From: Oceanicola sp. 22II-s10i
GTDB taxonomy: Bacteria > Pseudomonadota > Alphaproteobacteria > Rhodobacterales > Rhodobacteraceae
Length of the DNA stretch: 64,000 bases
NCBI RefSeq assembly: GCF_002210105.1
Contig: NZ_AQQU01000004.1
Coordinates: 298,000 to 361,999 of the forward strand
Reading direction: 5' to 3'
Part shown: one piece after another, positions 26,209 to 34,516 of the stretch
Layout of the letters: each line of letters opens with the position of its first letter
Numbering within the stretch: position 1 is the first letter of the stretch
Position numbers and translations under genes: made by a program
Notes under the pieces: model-generated
What the model was told of the DNA's origin: nothing
Database searches by the model: none
What the model saw: only the letters and a program-made list of their open reading frames with translations

Positions 26209-27720
26209 TCAATCCTCGGACTCCACGAACACCTCGCGCCGCTTCCCGGCGGTGAAGGGCAGGGCGACCGCCAGCAGCAGCATCACCGTCACCCCGAGCA
26301 GGGCCGCCGAGATCGGCTTCATGACGAAGATGTCCCATTCCCCGCGCGAGATGATCATCGCCCGGCGCAGCTGTTTCTCCAGCATCGGGCCCAGCACGAT
26401 GCCCAGCAGGAACGGCGCCGCCTCGCACCCCAGCTTGCGCCAGAGATAGCCCATCACGAAAAAGGGCAGGATCAGCCAGACGTCGAAGACGTTGTTGCGC
26501 ATCGAATAGGTGCCGATGACGCAGAACATGATGATTGCAGGGTAGAGGATGCGGTAGGGGATCGTCAGCAGCCGGATCCACAACCCGATCAGCGGCAGGT
26601 TCAGCACCAGCAGCATCAGGTTGCCGACCCACATGGAGGCGATCAGCCCCCAGAACAGTTGCGGTTCGTTGCGGATGACCTGCGGGCCGGGCGTGATCTC
26701 GTGGATCATCATGGCGGCGATCATCAGGGCCATGACGACGTTCGACGGGATGCCCAGGGTCAGCATCGGGATGAACGAGGTCTGCGCGCCTGCGTTGTTC
26801 GCGGCCTCGGGCCCGGCGAGGCCCGCGATCTCGCCCTTGCCGAAGCGTTCGGGATGGCGGGAAAGCTTTTTCTCCAGCACGTAGGATGAGAAGGAGGACA
26901 GCACCGATCCGCCGCCGGGCAGCACGCCGAGGATCGAGCCGAGGCCAGCGCCCCGCAGAATGGGCCATGTCGACTGGCGGAAATCGTCCTTCGTCGGCAT
27001 CAGGCGGCCGACCTTGGAGGTGACCTTTTCCCGGTGGTCGCGGCGTTCGAGGTTGATCAGGATTTCCGACAGGCCGAAGACGCCGATGGCCACGGCGGCC
27101 AGTTCCACCCCGTCGAACAACTCGTCGAATCCGAAGGAGAACCGCGTCACGCCGGAGTTCACGTCGATCCCCACGGTGCCCACGAGGATCCCCGCCAGAA
27201 CCATGCAGATCGCCTTGAGCAGAGACCCGTGCGACAGCACGACCGCGCCCACGAGGCCGAGTGTCATGAGTGAGAAATATTCGGCCGGTCCGAAGGTGAA
27301 GGCCAGTTCCGACATCGGCCCGGCAGCGGCGGCGATCACGACGGTGGCGATGGTGCCCGCCGCGAAGGACCCGATGGCGGCGATCGCCAGCGCCGGACCC
27401 GCGCGGCCCTGCTTGGCCATCTGGTAGCCGTCGAGCGTGGTCACGACCGAGGAGATCTCGCCCGGCACGTTGATCAGGATCGCGGTGGTCGAGCCGCCGT
27501 ATTGCGCGCCGTAGTAGATGCCCGCCAGCATGATGAGCGCGGAAACCGGCTCGCCGATCTGGTAGGTGATCGGCAGCAGCATCGCGATGGTGGCCAGCGG
27601 CCCGAGTCCGGGCAGCACGCCGATGGCGGTGCCGAGCAGCACGCCGATGAAGCAGTAGCCGAGGTTGGTCAGCGTCAGCGCGGTCGACAGGCCGAGCGCG
27701 AGGTTGGAAAGCAGGTCCAT
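26209..27720 (-). CDS. tctA: Tripartite tricarboxylate transporter large permease
   Basis: 503 residues, about 12 membrane helices, with the family hallmark GVLPGLGPLATIAMLLP near the N-terminus and the IYYGAQYGGSTTAIL stretch. It forms the channel of a TTT system, driven by ion gradient and fed by a TctC receptor. It begins ten bases after tctB. The receptor gene is at 30909-31895, separated by four genes of which three encode enzymes. Confidence 0.94.
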   Translation of the reverse strand: MDLLSNLALGLSTALTLTNLGYCFIGVLLGTAIGVLPGLGPLATIAMLLPITYQIGEPVSALIMLAGIYYGAQYGGSTTAILINVPGEISSVVTTLDGYQMAKQGRAGPALAIAAIGSFAAGTIATVVIAAAAGPMSELAFTFGPAEYFSLMTLGLVGAVVLSHGSLLKAICMVLAGILVGTVGIDVNSGVTRFSFGFDELFDGVELAAVAIGVFGLSEILINLERRDHREKVTSKVGRLMPTKDDFRQSTWPILRGAGLGSILGVLPGGGSVLSSFSSYVLEKKLSRHPERFGKGEIAGLAGPEAANNAGAQTSFIPMLTLGIPSNVVMALMIAAMMIHEITPGPQVIRNEPQLFWGLIASMWVGNLMLLVLNLPLIGLWIRLLTIPYRILYPAIIMFCVIGTYSMRNNVFDVWLILPFFVMGYLWRKLGCEAAPFLLGIVLGPMLEKQLRRAMIISRGEWDIFVMKPISAALLGVTVMLLLAVALPFTAGKRREVFVESED

Positions 27721-27730
27721 TCGGGAAACC

Positions 27731-28186
27731 TCAGAACACCGTCGGCCAGACGGGCATCTGGACAGAGAGGCCGAGCGCGAAGATCAGCCACGAGAGCAGG
27801 ACGAGGCTGACGGTGATGATGACCGCCTCGATCATGCGGAAGCCGTGGTCGGCGAAGATCGCGACGAGGCTGAGGATGGCGACCGAGATCACCATGCCCA
27901 GCCGGGGCAGCAGGAAGGCAAACAGCGCGATGGACAGCGCCAGCAGCAGCAGTTCGCGCAGGCCGATGCGCTCGATCCGTTCCGTCCCGCCGGAGCGGCC
28001 GAGCGAGCGGAGCGCGATCACGGCGCCGAGCAGCGCCATGATCGTGCCGATGGCCGTCGGGAACCAGCCGGGGCCCATGCTGCGCAGCGTGCCCATGCCG
28101 TAATCGCGGGCGATCACAATGGTTGCGACGCCGATGGTCACGAACATCACGCCCGACCAGAAGTCCTTCTCGTTCCGGATACGCAT
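27731..28186 (-). CDS. tctB: Tripartite tricarboxylate transporter small subunit
   Basis: 151 residues with four hydrophobic helices and the GPGWFPTAIG loop typical of TctB. ATG 28186 is used; a GTG directly before it (28189) is equally possible. The partner of TctA, it lies ten bases ahead of it. Confidence 0.88.
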   Translation of the reverse strand: MRIRNEKDFWSGVMFVTIGVATIVIARDYGMGTLRSMGPGWFPTAIGTIMALLGAVIALRSLGRSGGTERIERIGLRELLLLALSIALFAFLLPRLGMVISVAILSLVAIFADHGFRMIEAVIITVSLVLLSWLIFALGLSVQMPVWPTVF

Positions 28187-28205
28187 CACGCAGGCCCCTG
28201 ACAGA

Positions 28206-28784
28206 TCACGCGATTCCGAGGTTCCGGCGTTCCTCGTACACCGCGTCGTCCTGATCGCGGCGGCCGGTCAGCCAGTCGGGGTTGTTGGCGGGCGTGGCGG
28301 CGGTGACGGCGAAGCTCTGCTTCCAGTCCTGCGCGAGGCGGCGGTGCGCGATCTTCCACCGGCCGTCGCGTTTTTCGAACCGGTCGATGTAGCGGGAGGA
28401 GGTCATCAGGTCCATGCCCTCGCCCTCTTTCACCGCCGGGCCGTTGGCCATCATCTGCGCCATCGCGGCCATCGCCTCGGCCGGGTAGCGCTGGAGGGTG
28501 CGGACGTAGGTTTCCGCCAGCGCCACGGTCGGAGAGGCGAATTCGATCAGCATGTTGGACACCTGATGCGACGAGAACGGGATCGTCTGGTGGCGGTTCA
28601 TCACCCAGTCCACGAGGCCGGGGATCGGGCCGTTGTAGGGGCCGTGCAGGTCGATGGCGTCCTCGGTGAAACAGGCGAGCATGCCGTCCGCATCCAGCCG
28701 GTCGATGGCGCGGCACCACTTGAGCATCACGTCCTGGATCTCCATCCGGTCGGCGAGGCGGTCGGGGGAATACTGGTCGATCAT
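28206..28784 (-). CDS. SnoaL-like (NTF2-fold) protein
   Basis: 192 residues of the nuclear-transport-factor-2 fold, with the pattern CRAIDRLDADGMLACFTEDA near the start and an RYIDRFEKRDGRWKIAHRR strand. Members with this opening include dehydratases, isomerases and small oxygenase-associated proteins acting on hydrophobic substrates. A putative catalytic Asp/His set can be seen but not verified. It lies between the SDR and tctB, in the same transcript. Confidence 0.82.
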   Translation of the reverse strand: MIDQYSPDRLADRMEIQDVMLKWCRAIDRLDADGMLACFTEDAIDLHGPYNGPIPGLVDWVMNRHQTIPFSSHQVSNMLIEFASPTVALAETYVRTLQRYPAEAMAAMAQMMANGPAVKEGEGMDLMTSSRYIDRFEKRDGRWKIAHRRLAQDWKQSFAVTAATPANNPDWLTGRRDQDDAVYEERRNLGIA

Positions 28785-28843
28785 CGGGTCAGTTCCTTGG
28801 TCGGTTTCACGTCGGTATGTTGCGTCGGTGCCGGGTCGGCAGT

Positions 28844-29596
28844 TCAGGCGGACATGATCCGCCCGCCGTCCACCGTCAGCACCTGTCCTGTAATGAAGGC
28901 GCTGTCGTCACTGGCGAAAAAGAGCGTCGCGCGGGCCATGTCCTCGGCCTCGCCCAGACGGCCGAGCGGGGTGGTCCGCTTGCGCAGCTCGATCTTTTCC
29001 GGACCCAGCCGTTCGGCAGTAGCGGGGAACAGCACGGCGCCCGGTGCGATGGCGTTGACCCGGATGTTGCGGTCGCCCAGTTCGGCGGCGCTGGCGCGGG
29101 TGATGCCGGTGACGCCCGCCTTGACGGCGCAATAGACGATCCGTTCCGCCGTGCCGCGCAGCGCGGCGATCGAGGCGTAGTTGATGATCGACCCGCCGCC
29201 CGCCTTTTCCATCAGTGGCAGCGCCGCCTGCGTCGTCCACATCACCGCCTTGAGGCCGATGCCGAACATCTTGTCCACGACCTCTTCGGTCACGTCGGGG
29301 ATCGCGTCGTAGGAGATCCACATCGCGTTGTTCACCAGCACGTCCAGCTTGCCGTGGCGCTGGTGCACGCCCTCCATCATCTGGTGGCAGGCGGAGCGGC
29401 TGGAGATGTCGGTCGTCAGCGCCTCGGCCCGGCCGCCGGCCTTTTCGATCAGGGCCGCCGTTTCCTCGTTCCGGTCGGATGCGATGTCGACGCAGAGCAC
29501 CATCGCACCCTCGGTCGCGAAAAGCTGCGCCATCTCGCGGCCGATGCCGCCGCCCGCGCCGGTGATCAGTGCGACCTTGCCGTCCAGTCTGCCCAT
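28844..29596 (-). CDS. Short-chain dehydrogenase/reductase
   Basis: 250 residues, classical SDR. The NAD(P) motif TGAGGGIG is at 12-19, S142, Y155 and K159 form the catalytic set (YCAVK), and the usual NNAG box reads NNAM at 89-92. Asp37 after the second strand suggests NAD preference. It would oxidise an alcohol to a ketone, possibly the substrate for a monooxygenase. It lies ten bases after the esterase gene. Confidence 0.92.
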   Translation of the reverse strand: MGRLDGKVALITGAGGGIGREMAQLFATEGAMVLCVDIASDRNEETAALIEKAGGRAEALTTDISSRSACHQMMEGVHQRHGKLDVLVNNAMWISYDAIPDVTEEVVDKMFGIGLKAVMWTTQAALPLMEKAGGGSIINYASIAALRGTAERIVYCAVKAGVTGITRASAAELGDRNIRVNAIAPGAVLFPATAERLGPEKIELRKRTTPLGRLGEAEDMARATLFFASDDSAFITGQVLTVDGGRIMSA

Positions 29597-29606
29597 TGTT
29601 TGCCTC

Positions 29607-30806
29607 TCAGATTATGGAATAGGTGGCGTCGATCAGCCGCTTGGCGCGCGGCCCGTTTTCCCGCCGGTTGTGCATCTTGTTCTGCAGGTAGGCGAAGCCG
29701 ACCCGCGCCTCGGGATCCCCGAAGCCGAGCGCGCCGCCCGCGCCCTGGTGCCCGAAGGACCGGTCGCCGGGTCCGAAGACCACGATGGGCGGCGACGAGC
29801 GCAGGAACCCGAGCGCCTGGTTGTAGGTGCGGTCCATCACGCGTTCGTGGATGGAATGCTGGGTCGCTGTCGCTGTCTCGACCGCCTCGGCACTGATCAG
29901 CCGCTTGCCGTCCAGTTCGCCGCCACGGGCGAGGATGGCGTAGAATTTCGACAGGGATCGTGCGTTGCCCATGCCGTTGGAAGCGGGCAGCACGGCGCTT
30001 TTCCACTGTGCGGAGTTGTACATCTCGCGCGGGATGGCGGGGCTGGCCTTGGCCAGCGGGGCGTCGCGGGCGATGTCCGAGGCATAGATCGTGCCCTCGG
30101 TTTCCGACAGGAAATCGGCCACGCGGTCATGCTCGCTCTCGGGCAGGCCGATCCAGTAATCGATGTCGAAGGGTTCGGTCACCTCGGTGCGCAGGAACTC
30201 ACCGATGTCGCGGCCCGAAACGCGCTTGAACACCTCTTTCAGCAGGAAGCCGTAAGTGCGGACGTGGTAGCCCGCGTCGGTGCCCGGCTTCCATTCCGGG
30301 GTGGCGGCGGCCAGCGCGGCGCAGAGGCCGTCGTGATCGAACAGGTCGTTGGGCCAGAAGGGCGCGGGGATCGAGGGCAGGCCGATGCGGTGATCGAGGA
30401 TCCAGCGGATCAGCGCGCCTTCCTTGCCGTTGTAGCCGAACTCCGGCCAGTATCTGTCGATGGGATCGTCGAGGCTGACCTCGCCCCGGTCCACCAGCAT
30501 GTGGAAACAGGTCGCCGCGACCGGCTTGGTCGAGGACATGCCGTTTACCAGCGTGTTCTCCTGCCACGGCTTCGTGCAGTCCTCGTCCTGGAACCCGCCC
30601 CACAGGTCCGCGACAAGGCGGCCGTCCTGCCAGAAGGCGGCGGAGGCGCCGGTTTCCTCGCCGGTGCGGAAATTCGCGATGAAGGCGTCGACGAAGGCAT
30701 CCGCGCCCGCGTCGATCCGGCCCCGGATCGGGTAGGTCACGCCGTCGAGCGTGACGGATTCGGAAATGTCGGACTTGGCGGAGTCGGTGGCAGTGGCAAT
30801 GGTCAT
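29607..30806 (-). CDS. Serine hydrolase, beta-lactamase/EstB-type esterase (second copy)
   Basis: 399 residues; S91-S-T-K94 is the nucleophile motif and GHQGAGG near the C-terminus stands where lactamases have the K-T-G box. GYHVRTYG replaces the Tyr-x-Asn box. No signal peptide. It differs clearly from the copy at 9435-10562. The ATG at 30806 is chosen because the longer frame upstream has no other support. It lies 102 bases after tctC in the same direction. Likely an esterase or lactonase for the compound imported by the TTT system. Confidence 0.84.
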   Translation of the reverse strand: MTIATATDSAKSDISESVTLDGVTYPIRGRIDAGADAFVDAFIANFRTGEETGASAAFWQDGRLVADLWGGFQDEDCTKPWQENTLVNGMSSTKPVAATCFHMLVDRGEVSLDDPIDRYWPEFGYNGKEGALIRWILDHRIGLPSIPAPFWPNDLFDHDGLCAALAAATPEWKPGTDAGYHVRTYGFLLKEVFKRVSGRDIGEFLRTEVTEPFDIDYWIGLPESEHDRVADFLSETEGTIYASDIARDAPLAKASPAIPREMYNSAQWKSAVLPASNGMGNARSLSKFYAILARGGELDGKRLISAEAVETATATQHSIHERVMDRTYNQALGFLRSSPPIVVFGPGDRSFGHQGAGGALGFGDPEARVGFAYLQNKMHNRRENGPRAKRLIDATYSII

Positions 30807-30908
30807 CGGATGTCTCTTTCGTCGGATCGGTCCGGGCGCGCTGGTGCCGCCCGGACCGTAAGAACGGCGACCGCTACGGGTCGGATCGCCGTTCAACCGT
30901 TGTGCGGA

Positions 30909-31895
30909 TCAGGATTTCTCGATCCCTGCGGCCTTGACCACGCCGCCCAGCGTCTCGCGGTCCTTCTTGACCTTTTCCAGCATCTCGCCGGGCGCCATGT
31001 AGAACGGCTCTGCCCCGCGATCGGCCAGCGCCTTCTGGACCTCGTCGGTCTTCAGCACGGCCTCGACGGCGGCCGACAGCTTGTTGACGATGTCCTCGGG
31101 CGTGCCCTTCTTGGCGACAAGGCCATACCAGAGGTCGGTCGCGTAGCCGGGGACCCCGGCCTCGTCCATCGTCGGCAGGTCGGGCAGCAGGACCGAGCGC
31201 TTGGCCATGGTCACGGCCAGCGGGCGCAGCTTGCCCTCCTGCACCATCGGCAGGCCGGCGACGGTGTTGGTGATCGTCACCTCGATGTGGCCGCCGACGA
31301 TGGCGGGCATCACCTCGGCATCGCCCGAGAAGGGGACGTGCACGATGTCGGTGCCGGCCATCTGGTTGAACAGGTCCATGGACAGGCGGCTCATCGAGCC
31401 GGGGTTGGACGAGGCGTAGTTCAGTTCACCCGGCTTGGACTTGGCCAGCGCGATCAGTTCCTCGATGCTGTTGGCGGGCACGTCAGGGTGCACGACGAGG
31501 AAGTTCGGCACCGTCGCGAAACCCGCGATCATGTCGAAATCCTCGACCGCGTTGTAGCCGGGTTCGGCGAACAGGCTTTCGTTCAGCGTCAGGATCGCGG
31601 ACCAGACCATTTCGACGGTGTAGCCGTCGGCCTCTTTCGACAGCACTTCCTTGGTGCCGATCCGCCCGGACGCGCCGTTCTTGTTCAGCACGATGACCTG
31701 CTGGCCCAGTTCCTTGGACAGCCCGTCCGCCAGAATGCGGCCCAGCGTGTCGGTCGAGCCGCCGGCGCCCGCCGGGACCATGAGTTCGATGGCCTTCGAC
31801 GGGTAATCCTGCGCCGTGGCCACGGGGGCCGAGGCAAGCGTGAAAGCAAGCGCGGCCGCGGCCGGAACCGATCCAGCCAGTTTTTTGATAGACAT
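30909..31895 (-). CDS. tctC: Tripartite tricarboxylate transporter receptor (TctC/Bug family)
   Basis: 328 residues with a signal peptide cut after ...APVATA (about residue 28), followed by the YPSKAIELMVPAGAGGSTD opening typical of Bug receptors. It captures a carboxylate in the periplasm for TctAB. ATG 31895 follows GGGAGGT. It is the first gene of the operon and its promoter carries two palindromic operators. Confidence 0.93.
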   Translation of the reverse strand: MSIKKLAGSVPAAAALAFTLASAPVATAQDYPSKAIELMVPAGAGGSTDTLGRILADGLSKELGQQVIVLNKNGASGRIGTKEVLSKEADGYTVEMVWSAILTLNESLFAEPGYNAVEDFDMIAGFATVPNFLVVHPDVPANSIEELIALAKSKPGELNYASSNPGSMSRLSMDLFNQMAGTDIVHVPFSGDAEVMPAIVGGHIEVTITNTVAGLPMVQEGKLRPLAVTMAKRSVLLPDLPTMDEAGVPGYATDLWYGLVAKKGTPEDIVNKLSAAVEAVLKTDEVQKALADRGAEPFYMAPGEMLEKVKKDRETLGGVVKAAGIEKS

Positions 31896-31927
31896 GTTAC
31901 CTCCCAGGAGTTTTCCTCCGGTTTTCG

Positions 31928-31957
31928 CTGATACAACCGGTTGCATAGATCGGTCAA
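31928..31957 (-). promoter_or_regulatory. Candidate promoter of the tctC operon
   Basis: On the minus strand, TTGACC (31957-31952), an 18-base spacer and TATCAG (31933-31928). Operator 1 covers most of the spacer and touches the -10. Confidence 0.6.
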
Positions 31958-31980
31958 CGGATTGTGCGACCGGTTGCACA
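31931..31980. promoter_or_regulatory. Two LacI-family operators between tctC and lacI-type gene
   Basis: Site 1 is ATACAACCGGTTGCAT (31931-31946), with a perfect CAACCGGTTG core. Site 2 is TGTGCGACCGGTTGCACA (31963-31980), symmetric except for one position. Both have the central CG typical of LacI-family operators, and their centres are 33 bp apart (about three turns). Site 1 lies between the -35 and -10 of tctC and site 2 just upstream of the -35. The adjacent LacI-type regulator is the natural binder. Confidence 0.8.
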
Positions 31981-32101
31981 TACCTGTTTTCTTCATACTT
32001 CTTTTCGGTAGATCGGCTATCGCCCGCTATGCGCTTTTGCCTGCGCATCCGGCAGGCTAAGCTGGCGCGGCCTGCACAGGGGAGGTTCGAAAGACCCGCG
32101 C

Positions 32102-33157
32102 ATGAACGTCCGCCGTTTCCCGACAACAGCCGAAATTTCCCGCGAGGCGGGTGTTAACAAGTCAACCGTGTCGCGGGCGCTGAAAGCCGACCCGAGAATC
32201 TCGGAGGCGACGCGAAAACGCATCCTCGAAATCGCCGAAAGCATGGGATACGCGCCGAACGCGATCGCGCAGTCGCTGGCGACCAACAACTCGAACATCG
32301 TGGCCTTCGTCGGCAGCGAGACGCAGAACTACTGGTATCAGGAAAACATCCAGACGCTGGCGCGGCAGGTCACGCAGGCCGGGCGGCAGCTGATGCTGTT
32401 CCAGGTGATGCGTGGCGGCACGATCGACGACGTGATCCCGCAGATGATCCAGTATCGCGTGGCGGGCTGCATCGTGATCCCCGCGGTCGAGATGACGGAT
32501 ACCGCGGCCGAACGGCTGCGGCAGTTCGGGATCTCCATGGTGCTGCTGAACCGTCCGGGCGAGGCGTTCGGCGCCTCGTCGGTCCGGCAGGATCAGGCCG
32601 AGGGCGGGCGCGGCGTGGCGCACTTCCTCGTCGCGGGCGGGCACCGGCGCATTGCCTTCATCGCGGGCAACATGAACCCCGCCGCGCAGGACCGCGAACG
32701 CGGGTTCCTGGCCGGGCTCAAGGAGATCGGGGTGGAGCCCTTCGCCATCGACCGCGGCGAATTCACATTCCGTGGCGCCTATGCCGCCGCGACCCGGCTG
32801 CTGCAGGCCGAGGTGCGGCCGGATGCGATATTCGCCGCAAACGACATGATGGCCTATGCCACGATCGAGGCGGCACGGGCCGCGGGGCTGACGGTGCCCG
32901 ACGACCTGTCGGTCGTGGGTTACGACAATGGCCGCGTCGGCGCATGGCCGGGGTTCCGCCTGACCACCGTAGCACAGCCGATCGAGCGGATGTTCGGCGA
33001 TGCGCTCGGCCTGATCCTCGACCGGCAGGACAAGCCCGACCTGCCGCCCGACCGCGTGGGCATCGCGGCCGGTCTGCTGATCCGCGACTCGGCGCGGGTG
33101 CCGGAGGACCTCGGCGCGCTGCCGATCGACTGCCGCCGGGACGGGCCCTTCGGCTGA
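32102..33157 (+). CDS. LacI-family transcriptional regulator
   Basis: 351 residues. The helix-turn-helix occupies about 7-27 (TTAEISREAGVNKSTVSRAL), followed by the hinge and a periplasmic-binding-protein-like ligand domain with the FAANDMMAYATIEAA signature. It is divergent from tctC; the two operators at 31931-31980 fit repression of the transport/oxygenase operon, relieved by a pathway compound. Its GGGGAGG site lies somewhat far from the ATG. Confidence 0.9.
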   Translation: MNVRRFPTTAEISREAGVNKSTVSRALKADPRISEATRKRILEIAESMGYAPNAIAQSLATNNSNIVAFVGSETQNYWYQENIQTLARQVTQAGRQLMLFQVMRGGTIDDVIPQMIQYRVAGCIVIPAVEMTDTAAERLRQFGISMVLLNRPGEAFGASSVRQDQAEGGRGVAHFLVAGGHRRIAFIAGNMNPAAQDRERGFLAGLKEIGVEPFAIDRGEFTFRGAYAAATRLLQAEVRPDAIFAANDMMAYATIEAARAAGLTVPDDLSVVGYDNGRVGAWPGFRLTTVAQPIERMFGDALGLILDRQDKPDLPPDRVGIAAGLLIRDSARVPEDLGALPIDCRRDGPFG

Positions 33158-33161
33158 CGCC

Positions 33162-34247
33162 TCAGGCCGCGTCCTCGGCCGTGCCGCCGTGGATGCGGTT
33201 CCAGCGGATCGAGGCCCAGAGCGACACGCCGATCAGCGTGGCCCCGGCAAAGCCGGTGATGACCTCGGGGATCGTGACCAGCGACTGCGCGAACATCACC
33301 ACCGACAGGCTGATGATCGCGTAGAAGGCCCCGTGCTCCAGATACCGGTATTCGCTGAGCGTCTTGTTCTCGACCAGCATGATGGTCATCGACCGGACGT
33401 ACATCGCCCCGATGCCCAGGCCGATGGCGATGACCCACAGGTTCTGGCTGAGCGCGAAGGCCCCGATCACCCCGTCGAACGAGAAGGAGGCGTCCAGCAC
33501 CTCGAGGTAGAGGAATGCCCCCAGGCCCCCCTGCGCCGCCGCGCCGCGCGCGGTGTCGGCATGGTCGAGGAAGCCGCCCAGCACCTCGACCAGCAGGAAC
33601 GTCAGCATCCCCCAGACCGCCGCATAGATGAAGGTTTCGGCGTTTTGCTCGGACATCACCTGCGCAAAGCCCATGACGATCAGCAGGACCACCGCCACCT
33701 CGACGCCGCGGATGCTGGCATAGCGGCACATCCGGCTTTCCAGCCAGCGCACCCAGTGGATGTCCTTTTCCTCGTCAAAGAAGAACCTGAGGCCAACCAG
33801 CATCAGGAACGTCCCGCCGAAGGCCGCGATCGGCAGATGCGCATCGTGCATGATGTGGGCGTATTCCTCGGGGTCGGAGATCGAGAGCTCGATGGCCTCG
33901 ACCGGGCCGATGTTGGCGGCGATCACCACGATCAGCAGGGGGAAGACGATCCGCATCCCGAAGACAGCGATCAGGATGCCCCAGGTCAGGAACCGCTGCC
34001 GCCAGATCGGCTTCATGTCCTTCAACTTGTTCGCGTTGACGATGGCGTTGTCGAAGGACAGCGAGATTTCGAGCAGCGCGAGGACCGCGCAGATGAAGAA
34101 GATGTTGAGCGTGCCACTGAGCGTGCCGGTTGAGTGCCAGCCCACATAGGCGCCGAGGATGAGGCCGAGCACGGTGACGGCAAAGGCCCAGCGAAAGAAA
34201 TACAGGGTGGAACGGCCCGAGGCGGGACCCGAGGAACCTATCGACAT
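33162..34247 (-). CDS. DUF475/TerC-like integral membrane protein
   Basis: 361 residues with about ten hydrophobic helices. The acidic motif EISLSFDNAIVNA in the second or third helix and SFSFDGVIGAF later are the hallmarks of the TerC superfamily, which includes manganese exporters and tellurite-resistance proteins; this one is the DUF475 branch. The start ATG 34247 is placed at MSIGSSGP; a longer frame adds 17 residues. It ends four bases from the converging LacI-type gene. Metal-ion export is a reasonable but unproved role. Confidence 0.85.
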   Translation of the reverse strand: MSIGSSGPASGRSTLYFFRWAFAVTVLGLILGAYVGWHSTGTLSGTLNIFFICAVLALLEISLSFDNAIVNANKLKDMKPIWRQRFLTWGILIAVFGMRIVFPLLIVVIAANIGPVEAIELSISDPEEYAHIMHDAHLPIAAFGGTFLMLVGLRFFFDEEKDIHWVRWLESRMCRYASIRGVEVAVVLLIVMGFAQVMSEQNAETFIYAAVWGMLTFLLVEVLGGFLDHADTARGAAAQGGLGAFLYLEVLDASFSFDGVIGAFALSQNLWVIAIGLGIGAMYVRSMTIMLVENKTLSEYRYLEHGAFYAIISLSVVMFAQSLVTIPEVITGFAGATLIGVSLWASIRWNRIHGGTAEDAA

Positions 34248-34516
34248 ACGACAAAGCTTTCCCGGCGGCTGGATCACTGTTTTCGGTGCCGACATCACGA
34301 AAGAGCCGCCGCTTCCGCCAGAGGGGCCCGGTCACCGTTATGCTGCCGTTGTCAGTCGTCTGGGTCGTCGCGGCCCTTTCCTGATACGCAGGTCCGGCGG
34401 CGGATGCCCATGCTGGAATCGCCCTGCCGGTGATCCGGCAAGCTATCTCAAAATACGACGCCGTCCAGTGGGGTGTCGGTATCCGGCCCGCGCTAAGGCG
34501 TGCGGGATGGCGGATG

